NCBI RefSeq assembly: GCF_032813545.1
Contig: NZ_CP136520.1
Location: 2,908,001 to 2,972,000, forward strand
Origin: Nodosilinea sp. E11
Lineage (GTDB): Bacteria > Cyanobacteriota > Cyanobacteriia > Phormidesmidales > Phormidesmidaceae
Length of the DNA: 64,000 nt
Direction: 5' to 3'
Position numbers and translations under genes: made by a program. Under the pieces are notes generated by a model. The model did not search any database, had not been told where the DNA came from, and saw only the letters and a program-made list of their open reading frames with translations. The first letter of the stretch is position 1, and every line of letters starts with the position of its first letter. This document shows positions 36,938 to 45,900 of this stretch, one piece after another.

Positions 36938-37468
36938 CTATTGATCTTTCGATTGCGGCCAGACCGATTCCCAGTCGGGGCATTGACGTTCTTCTTCCGG
37001 GCCAAAGGGGTGCATGGCGCACACCAGCGTGTTGCCACCGTAGGACTGACCACAGAAATTGCGACAACCCACGCAAGCCGGATAATTTTGCAGCAGCGGC
37101 TCTACGGTGCTATTGAAGGGGCCAGACACCTCTTCAAACCACTGATCCATGCCCGACAGCCCCGTTACCAGCGGCCCCAAAATCTCGTTAAGCTCGTCGG
37201 CCACGTAGTTAATTTCAGCATTGATCGTAAATCGAAACGGCTCAACCACATGGCTAAGCTCATCGACAATGCGATCGATTTCTGGATCAATTGCCTCCTG
37301 GACCTGCTCTGCCCAGTGATCGGTGGTCTGCACCAAGGTCTCAGAGGCACTCGCCAACTGCTCAGTCAGACTATCTAGCCAGCGCTCGGTATCCTCCGAA
37401 AACTGCTGAGTAAAATCGTGGACAGCGTCGCCAAAGGCATTAAAGAATTGCTTAGACCAGTCATCCAT
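36938..37468 (-). CDS. Conserved protein with long helices and Cys-rich C-terminus
   Basis: Acidic 176-residue protein. Residues about 1-125 are mostly amphipathic helix (FTQQFSEDTERWLDSLTEQLASASETLVQ and similar heptad-like stretches). Residues about 128-168 carry a cluster of five cysteines (PACVGCRNFCGQ, LVCAMHPFG, QCPDWE) that could bind zinc or a metal cluster. I do not recognise a named family, although the layout is familiar from cyanobacterial hypothetical proteins. It lies four bases after the phasin-like gene, so the two are surely cotranscribed and may act together on a membrane or granule surface. Confidence 0.8.
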   Translation of the reverse strand: MDDWSKQFFNAFGDAVHDFTQQFSEDTERWLDSLTEQLASASETLVQTTDHWAEQVQEAIDPEIDRIVDELSHVVEPFRFTINAEINYVADELNEILGPLVTGLSGMDQWFEEVSGPFNSTVEPLLQNYPACVGCRNFCGQSYGGNTLVCAMHPFGPEEERQCPDWESVWPQSKDQ

Positions 37469-37472
37469 AGGG

Positions 37473-37853
37473 CTAGTTACTCGACTTTTGCTTGAGGGTT
37501 TCTAGTTCTTGGCGCAGAGCGGCTACCTGCTCGCGAAGGATTGCCGTTTGAGCATCGGCGGGGCTCACTACGGTAGCCAGCGGAGCCTCGTCATCCAAAA
37601 TTTCGATGGGCCGAGGCTGGGTCAGGTTCTCAGGCGCAGTATTTGCCGTATCCTGAGCCCGGTTAACCATCTCATTAACCAGTTTCTGAGCGTCTTCAGC
37701 GGTGATTTCGCCCCGTGCCACCAGTTCGTTGACAATGCCCTGGGTTTGTTCGCGCAAATCTTTCAGCGTGCCACCCGCTTTCTCGCCCGCGTAGGACGCA
37801 ACCCCGACCCCTAAATAAAACGCTTTTTTAACTAAATCGCCGAAACCAGCCAT
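37473..37853 (-). CDS. Phasin-like helical protein
   Basis: A 126-residue protein with a short apolar N-terminus (GDLVKKAFYLGVGVASYAG), a helical region with the recurring phasin-like pattern (LVARGEITAEDAQKLVNEMVNRAQ), a Pro-rich linker and a C-terminal coiled coil (AILREQVAALRQELETLKQK). Proteins with this layout are annotated as phasin family in cyanobacteria. True PHA granule binding is not shown by the sequence, and no phaC/phaE gene is nearby. It is the first gene of a pair with the Cys-rich protein downstream (gap of four bases). Confidence 0.8.
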   Translation of the reverse strand: MAGFGDLVKKAFYLGVGVASYAGEKAGGTLKDLREQTQGIVNELVARGEITAEDAQKLVNEMVNRAQDTANTAPENLTQPRPIEILDDEAPLATVVSPADAQTAILREQVAALRQELETLKQKSSN

Positions 37854-38065
37854 GGTGGACAGCCTCCCCGTCGCTCTATGTACCCTGCCAGCTTAGAAAA
37901 GATGCTGGCTCACTGACCAGGGGCAATGGCACGCCGTCTAAGGCGGAAAACCCCACCCCCTAGCCCCAGACTAAGCAAAACCGTCAACTTTGAGGATAGT
38001 CGGAAATCTTACGTTACTCTAGCGGCTTGAACGATGTAGCGAGAGAACCTTCAAGCGCCCAATTA

Positions 38066-38162
38066 AAAGACCCGGAGTCCACGCCTGTCACAAGCATCCC
38101 GTAATGCTGCTACCTTCCGGTCCTGACATGATTTGGGCGTTGCGACCGCATGGGTCCGAGTC
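38066..38162 (-). ncRNA. ffs: Signal recognition particle RNA (small 4.5S type)
   Basis: On the minus strand this segment contains TCAGGACCGGAAGGTAGCAG, the universally conserved SRP RNA apical loop that binds Ffh. The 5' end (GACTCGGACCC) pairs with the 3' end (GACTCCGGGTC), closing the rod-shaped hairpin. The 3' end runs into a T-tract (plus-strand AAAAGA at 38065-38070) that serves as terminator. About 97 nucleotides is the usual size. It targets membrane and exported proteins cotranslationally. The 5' end is inferred from the -10 box at 38169-38174 and could be off by a few bases. Confidence 0.93.
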
Positions 38163-38168
38163 ATCCTC

Positions 38169-38174
38169 ATTATA
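38169..38174 (-). promoter_or_regulatory. -10 box of the ffs promoter
   Basis: On the minus strand this reads TATAAT, a perfect -10 hexamer, about 7 bases before the inferred RNA start. A weak TTGGTT lies about 18 bases further upstream and falls inside the coding start of the divergent HD gene. Confidence 0.75.
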
Positions 38175-38186
38175 ACACCTGCCTCC

Positions 38187-38777
38187 ATGACCAACCAACG
38201 ACTCCAGCAACAAATCGCCTTTGTGATCGAAATCGATCGCCTCAAACAAGTTTTGCGCCAGACCGTATTGATGGATGCTAGCCGCCGAGAAAACAGCGCC
38301 GAGCATTCCTGGCACCTGGCGATGATGACCCTAGTGCTGGCAGAATATGCCCCCGCCGAGGTGGATATCCAGCGGGCGATCCACCAGGTGCTAATTCATG
38401 ACCTGGTAGAAATCGACGCGGGCGATACCTTCTGCTACGACGCTGCCGGGCATGACGACAAGGTCGAGCGGGAGCAACGGGCCGCCGAGCGCATCTTTGG
38501 CCTGCTGCCTGCGCCCATTGGCCAAGACCTGCGCCAACTGTGGGATGAGTTTGAGGCCCAGGCGACCCCCACCGCCCGTTTCGCGGCCTCGATCGATCGC
38601 ATTCAGCCCTTGCTGCACAACTGGCAGACCCAGGGCGGCACCTGGAAACAGCACAGCATTAGCCGCGCCCAGGTGATGCAGCGCATGGCCCCAGTAGAGA
38701 AAGGAGCCCCAGAGCTGTGGCCTTTAGTGGTGGAGGTGATTGAAGAGTCTGTCGCGAAGGGGTATTTGACGGCATGA
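38187..38777 (+). CDS. HD-domain hydrolase, YfbR-like 5'-deoxynucleotidase family
   Basis: Metal-dependent phosphohydrolase of about 196 residues. The HD signature residues are AEHSWHLAMM (first His), VLIHDLVEIDAGD (His-Asp) and the later RIQPLLHNW with an upstream aspartate. The family HD_3/YfbR hydrolyses deoxynucleoside 5'-monophosphates; the exact substrate is inferred. The true start is ATG 38187 (MTNQRLQQQ), since the longer frame from 38133 would run through the ffs promoter and RNA gene. The stop at 38775-38777 is within the first unit of a 105-bp tandem duplication. Confidence 0.9.
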   Translation: MTNQRLQQQIAFVIEIDRLKQVLRQTVLMDASRRENSAEHSWHLAMMTLVLAEYAPAEVDIQRAIHQVLIHDLVEIDAGDTFCYDAAGHDDKVEREQRAAERIFGLLPAPIGQDLRQLWDEFEAQATPTARFAASIDRIQPLLHNWQTQGGTWKQHSISRAQVMQRMAPVEKGAPELWPLVVEVIEESVAKGYLTA

Positions 38778-38982
38778 CAGATCCCAGGGTTCTGGTTAGC
38801 CATCGATAGCCAATCATGCTGTTAGGTCAGAACCCTGGGATCGGAACCCCGATCTCTGCGTGCGATCGATGGTGCGCCATGACAGATCCCAGGGTTCTGG
38901 TTAGCCATCGATAGCCAATCATGCTGTTAGGCCAGAACCCTGGGATCTGAACCCCGATCACTGCATGCGATCGATGGTGCGG
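38773..38982. repeat. 105-bp tandem duplication carrying a terminator hairpin
   Basis: Two nearly identical units, starting at 38773 and 38878, lie head to tail with a period of 105 bases. Each holds the inverted repeat GATCCCAGGGTTCTGG ... CCAGAACCCTGGGATC (15-16 bp stem, loop about 31 bases). The second unit includes the last codons and stop of comM, so the first unit carries a duplicate of that 3' end. Only a handful of substitutions separate the copies, which implies a recent event. Both copies can act as bidirectional terminators for the convergent HD and comM genes. Confidence 0.92.
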
Positions 38983-40484
38983 TACTGGATCGCTTCGGCA
39001 ATGTGGTGGGTTTGCAAATCGTCAGCACCATCCAGGTCGGCGATGGTGCGGCCCACTTTGAGAATGCGATCCATAGCGCGGGCCGAGAGGCCTAGCTTGC
39101 GAACGGCCCCTTCTAGCAGCGTTTTGATCGAGTCGTCGAGGGGGCACCAGTGTTTGAGGTGGCGGCTCTGCATATCGGCGTTGCATTGCAGAGCGGGCTC
39201 GGTTTTGAAGCGATCGTGGGCACGCTGGCGGGCGGCTTGGACGCGATCGCGCACCGGTTCCGAGGCTTCCCCCGGTTGGTGTTGGGTCATTTCTTCGGGC
39301 TTGATGCGGCTGACTACCACCTGCAAATCAATCCGATCCATCAGGGGGCCAGAGAGGCGCGACCAGTAGTTTTCGCGGCTGCGGGGGCTACAGGTGCAGG
39401 GTTGCACCGAGTCGCCATAGAACCCACAGGGGCAGGGGTTGGTGCTGGCAATCAGCGTAAACTGGGCGGGGAAGACAACGGACTGACGGGTGCGGGTAAT
39501 GGTGACGTAGCCGTCTTCGAGGGGCTGACGCAGGTACTCCAGCACATCGCGCTTAAATTCCGTCAGTTCATCGAGAAAAAGGATCCCACGGTGGGCCAGA
39601 GAGATTTCCCCAGGCTTGGGATAACTGCCGCCGCCGACTAGAGAGGGGCCAGAGGCCGAGTGGTGGGGGCTGCGAAAGGGGCGAGTGTTGACCAGGGTGC
39701 CTTTTTCTTTCAGCAATCCCGCAACCGAGTGAATCTGCGTCACATCTAGGGCTTCTTCAAACTGTAGCGGCGGCAGAATGGAGGGCAGGCGGCGGGCCAG
39801 CATAGTTTTGCCGCTGCCTGGTGGACCGACGAATATCAAATTGTGCCCGCCCGCTGCGGCGATCTCTAGCGCTCGGCGGGCCTGGGCCTGGCCTTTCACA
39901 TCCCGCAGATCTAGCGCGTTGGGGGCAGCACTCATCGCCAGGGTGGTGTCGACCGCCACAGGGGTATGGCCGGAGGGATGGTTGAGGAAATCGGCCACCT
40001 CGGACAGGTGGCTAAAGCTGTAGACCGTTAGCCCCGGTACCACAGCGGCCTCGCGGCCATTGTCGGTGGGCACCACCAGACCGCGAATGCCCAGTTTTTG
40101 AGCGGCGGCGGCGATCGGCAGCACCCCGGCCACGGGCCTCAAACTACCGTCTAACGAGACTTCGCCGAGAAACAGCAGGTCGTTGAGGGCGTCGGTATTC
40201 ACCTGCTCGGAGGCGGCGAGAATGCCAACGCTGATGGGCAAATCAAAAATGGGGCCTTCTTTGCGCAGGTCGGCGGGGGTAAGGTTGATTACCACCTTGC
40301 GCATGGGGAAGGGGAAGCCCGCATTTTTGAGCGCGGCTTTGACCCGCTCGCGGGACTCTTGCACGGCGGTGTCGGGTAGGCCAACGACGACCACACCGGG
40401 CAGACCGCCCGAGATATCGACTTCGACCCCGACTTTGAGGGCGTCGATGCCCACCAGCGCTGCGCTCCAGACCCTTGCCAGCAT
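38958..40484 (-). CDS. comM: ComM / YifB-family Mg-chelatase-like AAA+ ATPase
   Basis: Protein of 508 residues. The N-terminal ChlI-like/Lon-protease-like fold domain (about 1-190) is followed by an AAA+ core with Walker A GPPGSGKTMLARRLPSILPP and Walker B ILFLDELTEF, then the family landmark ASTNPCPCGFYGD and a C-terminal subdomain. ComM is a hexameric helicase that extends heteroduplexes during natural transformation in several bacteria; a similar role in DNA uptake is inferred here. It is a single-gene unit. Its 3' end is the seed of the adjacent tandem duplication. Confidence 0.95.
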   Translation of the reverse strand: MLARVWSAALVGIDALKVGVEVDISGGLPGVVVVGLPDTAVQESRERVKAALKNAGFPFPMRKVVINLTPADLRKEGPIFDLPISVGILAASEQVNTDALNDLLFLGEVSLDGSLRPVAGVLPIAAAAQKLGIRGLVVPTDNGREAAVVPGLTVYSFSHLSEVADFLNHPSGHTPVAVDTTLAMSAAPNALDLRDVKGQAQARRALEIAAAGGHNLIFVGPPGSGKTMLARRLPSILPPLQFEEALDVTQIHSVAGLLKEKGTLVNTRPFRSPHHSASGPSLVGGGSYPKPGEISLAHRGILFLDELTEFKRDVLEYLRQPLEDGYVTITRTRQSVVFPAQFTLIASTNPCPCGFYGDSVQPCTCSPRSRENYWSRLSGPLMDRIDLQVVVSRIKPEEMTQHQPGEASEPVRDRVQAARQRAHDRFKTEPALQCNADMQSRHLKHWCPLDDSIKTLLEGAVRKLGLSARAMDRILKVGRTIADLDGADDLQTHHIAEAIQYRTIDRMQ

Positions 40485-40598
40485 GTTGTGTTTCCCCTGA
40501 GATGACCCCTGATTCTAGGATTTAGGGTGCCCAGGGAGTGGGGGCGATCGGTAACTAAGGGCTGTCATCTGCGATTTGGCTGATTGCGATCAAGCTGT
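40485..40598. other. Spacer between comM and the recombinase relic
   Basis: A short stretch upstream of comM (minus strand) that must contain its promoter. Nothing else is visible. Confidence 0.4.
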
Positions 40599-40805
40599 TC
40601 AGGCCAGATCTAACGGACTTGTGACGCCTCTGTCGCCCCGATTTAATACGTGGGTGTCAATCATTGTCGTCTTCACGTCTGTATGGCCCAACAACTTTTG
40701 CACGGCGCGAGTGTCGTAGCCATCCTCGAGCAAGTGCGTGGCAAAGCTGTTACCAGAGGTGTTAGGCATGGGCTGCCCCTGGCTAGCGTGATTGACGGGC
40801 GTCCA
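40599..40805 (-). pseudogene. C-terminal relic of a tyrosine recombinase (integron/XerD-like)
   Basis: Read on the minus strand, directly after and in frame with the ndhD stop codon, are 68 codons ending in TGA at 40599-40601. They include [37 protein letters not shown] and [10 protein letters not shown]. This is the C-terminal box of phage- or integron-type tyrosine recombinases. The catalytic residues are gone: the usual H-x-x-R before SFATHLL reads NTSG, and the active-site tyrosine in TTMIYTHV is aspartate (TTMID). The rest of the gene is missing, so it is an inactive fragment and marks a past mobile-element event beside the NRPS region. Confidence 0.88.
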
Positions 40806-42506
40806 TTATTTGACAACACCCAAGACATCCACAGATTGAGCCGCTGAGATCGCCGAATTCCATCGCCCCTGCGCCAAGCGCTGCAACGCATCTGGATAGG
40901 TCTCATGATACGCCGTCAGCACCTGGGAATTGACCGCCATCGCTTTCACGTCATACATCTGGGTCGCCATCTTGGGATAACACCCGATCGCAATAATCAG
41001 CCCCAGAAAACAAACCGCGATGAAAATCTCCCGGGCACTGGCATCCCTAAACTCTGCCTCCTCTGGCAAGATGCAGTCAGTGCCAAAACAGTTCGCCTCT
41101 TGGTTACCCTGGGCCTTCAGATCTAGATCATCGAGATCACAGGCAGGCACCAGGTCACACATTTGATCGGCACTGGCCCCATGAAACACCTGCCGCACCA
41201 TCGACAGCAGATAGATCGGTGTCAGAATCAACCCTACTGCTGCCAGAAAAACGGCTACCGAGCGAAAGACCGAACCATAGATGTCCGTTGTGGCCAAGCC
41301 GACAAAGACCTCCAGTTCTCCAGCAAACCCACTCATTCCGGGCAAAGCCAAGGATGCCATTGTCCCCATGGTGAACAGAGCAAACACCGTGGGCATTGCC
41401 TGCCCCAACCCACCCAACTGATTCATCATCATCGTGCGGGAGCGATCGTAGGTAACGCCTGCCAAGAAAAATAACACCGACGCAATCAGCCCGTGGGACA
41501 GCATTTGCAGCATCGCCCCACTCACACCCAAATCGGTATAGGAAGCAATCCCCAGTAGGACAAACCCCATGTGGGAAATTGAAGAATAGGCCAACCGCCG
41601 CTTCATATTGGTCTGCGCAAAGGAGTTTAGCGCCCCATAGACGATGTTGACTCCCCCTAAAATCACCAACAGCGGCGCAAAATACACATGGGCATGGGGC
41701 AATAGTTCCAGGTTAAACCGGATCAGCCCATACCCCCCCATTTTCAGTAATACTCCTGCCAAAATCATGGATACAGGAGTAGAAGCTTCGCCATGGGTGT
41801 CTGGTAGCCAAGTATGAAAGGGGAAAATTGCCAACTTGACCCCAAAGGACACCAGCAGTCCAGCATACAAAAACAATTCCAGCCCTAAGGGAAACTGCTT
41901 TCTCCCTAGTTCAGCAATATCAAAGGTGAGCGTATCACCATAGAGTCCCATCCCTAGGGCTGCCACCAAAATGAAAATCGAAGACAGGGCCGTATACATC
42001 AAGAACTTCGTCGCTGCATAGTCCCGATTTTGCCCACCCCAAATGGACACCAGCAGATAGACTGGCACCAGTTCCACTTCCCACATGATGAAGAACAGCA
42101 TCAGGTCTTGGGCTAAAAACACCCCTACCTGGGCCGCATACAGAATCAACATCAGTGTATAAAACAGGCGCGATCGCCGATCCACCCGCCAGGCGGCAAA
42201 CATCGACAGCGTCGTCACCAAGCCCGCTAACAGCACTAGCGGAGCCGAAATACCATCTACCGACAGCGCCCAACTCAAGCCTAACTGCGGTAACCAAACC
42301 ACCTTTTCCGCCAGTTGGAATGTCGCCTGGCTCGCGTCGTAATGCCGCCAAAAGGTGTAGGACATCAGAATAAAATCAGCCGCGCCAACCCCCAATGCAT
42401 ACCAGCGGACAGTCTTGCCGCTTTTATCAGGGATCACAGGAATGAATAATGCGGCTAACAACGGCAATAGCACGATCACGGTCAGCCAGGGGAACTGTTC
42501 TATCAC
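40806..42506 (-). CDS. ndhD: NAD(P)H-quinone oxidoreductase subunit 4 (NdhD)
   Basis: Proton-pumping membrane subunit of NDH-1, 566 residues, with about 14 hydrophobic segments. Family landmarks are [18 protein letters not shown] (buried glutamate), [18 protein letters not shown] (buried lysine), [22 protein letters not shown] and [16 protein letters not shown] hydrophilic loop of about 45 residues with [17 protein letters not shown] and [12 protein letters not shown] lies before the last helix, as in the NdhD1/NdhD2 class that pairs with NdhF1 in respiratory and cyclic complexes. The subclass is not certain. No ndhF lies beside it. The stop codon abuts the recombinase relic in the same frame, so the 3' end may have been altered by that event. 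Confidence 0.95.
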   Translation of the reverse strand: MIEQFPWLTVIVLLPLLAALFIPVIPDKSGKTVRWYALGVGAADFILMSYTFWRHYDASQATFQLAEKVVWLPQLGLSWALSVDGISAPLVLLAGLVTTLSMFAAWRVDRRSRLFYTLMLILYAAQVGVFLAQDLMLFFIMWEVELVPVYLLVSIWGGQNRDYAATKFLMYTALSSIFILVAALGMGLYGDTLTFDIAELGRKQFPLGLELFLYAGLLVSFGVKLAIFPFHTWLPDTHGEASTPVSMILAGVLLKMGGYGLIRFNLELLPHAHVYFAPLLVILGGVNIVYGALNSFAQTNMKRRLAYSSISHMGFVLLGIASYTDLGVSGAMLQMLSHGLIASVLFFLAGVTYDRSRTMMMNQLGGLGQAMPTVFALFTMGTMASLALPGMSGFAGELEVFVGLATTDIYGSVFRSVAVFLAAVGLILTPIYLLSMVRQVFHGASADQMCDLVPACDLDDLDLKAQGNQEANCFGTDCILPEEAEFRDASAREIFIAVCFLGLIIAIGCYPKMATQMYDVKAMAVNSQVLTAYHETYPDALQRLAQGRWNSAISAAQSVDVLGVVK

Positions 42507-42624
42507 GATAAGAATAAATACCTATCCGTTGGGTTAGGACTATCTTACGCAACTGTGAGACTCATGATCTATCGCTCCTTTGGCAATTTGCCATAGATTT
42601 AGCACTATGTATCTAGATGCATCT

Positions 42625-42817
42625 AACGGTTACCCCAGCCAAATTTTTGAAGCCCACAACCAGCCGGGGGGGCTGTGCACCGCGTGGCAGCGCCAAGGCT
42701 ACACCTTTGATGCAGGCATTCACTACATCTTTGGCACCGGCGAGGGGCAGCCCTTCTACGAACTGTGGCACGAGTTGGGAGCCTTTGAGGGTACCGAGTT
42801 TACCAACCAGACCGAGT
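42625..42817 (+). pseudogene. Truncated copy of the FAD oxidoreductase gene at 52262
   Basis: These 193 bases align without gaps to 52337-52529 in the intact oxidoreductase gene; by hand I count about 14 differences (near 93% identity). They encode GGLCTAWQRQGYTFDAGIHY and the following residues up to FTNQTE, then switch abruptly to unrelated sequence. The Rossmann start and the last 400 residues are absent. The fragment sits in an open 105-codon frame (42580-42897) but cannot make a functional enzyme. It has the same orientation as the intact copy and bounds the NRPS locus on its other side. Confidence 0.93.
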
Positions 42818-42834
42818 GCGATCGCAGAGCTCCT

Positions 42835-42868
42835 GTAGGTTGGGTTTCCCTAGATCAACCCAACTTAC
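42835..42868. repeat. GTTGGGTT palindromic repeat, intergenic copy
   Basis: GTAGGTTGGGTT at 42835-42846 pairs with AACCCAACTTAC at 42857-42868 (12 bp, one G-T wobble). A relative lies inside the coding sequence of the second NRPS gene at 44753-44783. Located just past the truncated oxidoreductase fragment, between it and the NRPS 3' end, where it might also act as terminator. Confidence 0.75.
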
Positions 42869-42963
42869 TAACTGCGGTGGGTGATAGGCAACGTTAGATT
42901 GACTCTGAGAGTAATGGGAAGACTCAAACACCGTACTGGGGTGAAGCTAGAGCAACACTGTAT

Positions 42964-45900
42964 CTAAGTCAGATAATACCTAAGTTGTTGTGCCAGAACT
43001 TGCACATGGGGTTGTTTTAGCAACGATAAATGGTTGCCAGGGACTTCGTGCAGTTGAATGTTCTTTACTAATTCACTCCAGCCCAATGTTTCATCCTGTC
43101 GATTCGCGTCTGATTGTTCTGCGGCCTTAAATAGCGCGATCGCGTGAGAGTAAGGCTGAGGCACATAATTTTGGGTTGCCTGGCTATTCGCATAGACAAT
43201 GGGCAACATGGCGTTGATGGCCGATTCATCCAACAGACGCAATCGCGACTCGTCAGGAATAAGTCGGGTGATGGCTGACCACTGCCAGCGAGAGAACCAC
43301 GGATTTTTAGAGTGCAGGCGGTCGGTCGCCAGTGCGCCGATATCCAGCAAGAATGGCAGCGTAGACCAGAGAGCCGTTTTCGCTAGAAACTTAAAGCTTT
43401 GATAGAAAGAGGGTTTGGTGCAGGGAGCAGTCGTATCTAGAATGGCCAGCAGCTCAACTGTTTCGCCTGCTTGAGTGAGTTGTTGCGCCATCTCAAAGGC
43501 AACTAACCCCCCAAACGACCAGCCTCCCAGGTAGTAAGGCCCGTGGGGCTGAAGGGTTTGAATCGCCTGAATGTAATAGGCCGCGATCGCCTCCATCTGA
43601 TTTAAGGGACGAGATTTGCCATCTAACCCCAGGGGTTGCAACCCGTAGAAACTGCGATCGCACTTCAGGTGATGCGCCAGCTCCAAATAGGGAAACACGA
43701 CCCCAAACATAGGATGCACACAGAAAAAGGGAGGCTCGCTACCGCCCAAGGTTAGGGGAACTAGCGGTGACGTAAGGGGGAGCGGGTTGGGTGCTGAAGC
43801 TTCCTGCTGGGGAGGAAGGGGAATAACCGAAGCCGGCTGACTGAGTAACGCCGAGGGTTTGCGTCGATAGGCAGTGCGATCGAGCCGAACGAGGGGAGGA
43901 GTGTTTAGGGTGGTATCGCGCAATGCGTCCAAAATGGGCGCTAATTGGGCAATGGTGGGCGCTGCAAAGACATGCTTCAGCGGGAGTTCTAGCTTAAAGG
44001 TGTCGCGGATGCGAGAGGTCATTTGGGTGGCTAATAGGGAATGCCCGCCCAACTCAAAAAAGTTGTCGTGACGGTTGACCTGCTTGAGCTGTAATAGCTC
44101 TTGCCAGATCTCAATCAGAGCCGTCTCGGTTGAGGTTTGGGGTGCATTGGCCGCAGGTGAATCGCTGTGGTGAGCGTGGTCAAGCGGGGGAAGGGCACGC
44201 CGATCGACTTTGCCACTCGAATTTAACGGCAGGGTGGCTAACGGCACAAATGCAGAAGGCACCATGTAGTCGGGTAATGTCTGGTTGAGATGTTGCCGCA
44301 GCTCAGAAATGAGGTGCCGAGCGACATTCGCCTGAAGGGGATGGTTGGTGAACGGTTGGGGCGATCGCTCCCTATGCTGCAATCCAGCATCCGCTGCATC
44401 AACCCCATGACGAATCAGCACCACATCGTAATCTCCAGTCTCAAGCGATGTAGACCAGGTAATCTCTACGGTGTAGGGCAGCGTTGTTTCTAAATCCCAC
44501 CAGTCTTGCGGATCGATGGCTAAGTTTTTAGCGTCTTGCAATCGCTCTCGCATTCGGCCAACGGTTTTGGGTGCTTGCTTCTGCTGGAGCCAATTTGCTG
44601 TTGTAACAGCGGCATTCACTCGGCTATTAGTCACATTCGAGATGATTAAAATCTCTGGTTCCGTGGCAAGGAGCTGCTGGTGGATCTCCTGGGCAGTCAT
44701 TGGCTGATGTCTCCAGTTGATTTGCTCCCCCGTGTTGCTTTCAATAGCAGTTGTAGGTTGGGTTGAGGCACGAAACCCAACATCATGAGATTGTCCCACT
44801 CGCAGCAAAACGTTGTAGCGGAACTGAGTCATTTCATTCTGACTGCGACCCCGTGTTAGCCGAACATTAACCTGTTGAATTTGGGTAAATTGCTCTTGCA
44901 GCGCATAAAAGAATGCCGGATCAATGGCCAATTCTGGTTCTTCAAACTGCGATCGCTCAACCTGATGCCAGAGCTGCGATCGCTCGACACCATCATCTGC
45001 CTGAGCAAATTTCATCCAGCTATGAAACGCCGGTAGCAAAGCTAGGGTTCGCACATCGCCAACAAATAAAACACCACCCTCTGCTACGGCTTCAAACGAT
45101 TTTTCTAAGACCTGCATCAAGTAGGCTTCACTCGGGAAATACTGCACAACCGAGTTTAAAATCACGACATCAAATGATGCCAGATCAATTTCCTCAAAGT
45201 CGGTTGCTATACGATGCAGAAGCTCAACATGGGAGAGATTAAGCGTGTCTAGTTGAGTTTGAACTGATGCTAGAGAAACCGGCGAAAAGTCTGTGCCGAC
45301 ATACTGCTGGCAGTGCGGTGCAAGTTGAAATAGCAATAATCCTGTGCCGCAGCCAATTTCTAAAACGCGCTTGGGTTTCAAGGCAAGAATTTGCTGAACG
45401 CGATCGCTCACCCATTCCTGCATCTGCTCCGGAGGAATGGGCTCTCCGGTATAGCTGCTGTTCCATCCGGTAATGTCGAAGGGCTGAGGGCTGGGGACTG
45501 AGGGCTGAGTGGGTTCTGTGGATTGGTAGGTTTGGTTGTAGAGGGTTTGCCACTGCTCCAGGTGTTGAGTTTGGAGCGATCGCACACTGGTTGCTTGCAG
45601 ATATTCAGTATCAAGGCTGAAGTAGGCAATCAGGGACGATGCAGCGGAGGGGATGACCACGGCATCTTGGATGGCGGGATGGCGCTGTAGAGTGGTTTCA
45701 ATTTCACCCAACTCAACCCGAAACCCCCGGATCTTGATCTGGTGATCGACACGACCCAGAAATTGGAGGGTGCCGTCACGGTTGTAAAGGACGCGATCGC
45801 CTGTTTTGTAGAGGGTGGACTGCTGTTTGTGGGATGTTGAGAAAGCACTGTTTAAATCAGCACTAATAAACCGTTCCTCCGTCAGCTCCGGGCGATTGAG

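Noticed and set aside
38133..38186. N-terminal extension of the HD gene
   Set aside because: It would run through the ffs 5' end and promoter; the conserved start is the ATG at 38187.
42580..42897. 105-codon frame as a real small oxidoreductase-like gene
   Set aside because: Only 64 codons match the oxidoreductase, without its dinucleotide-binding motif or catalytic part; a truncated fragment read into unrelated sequence.
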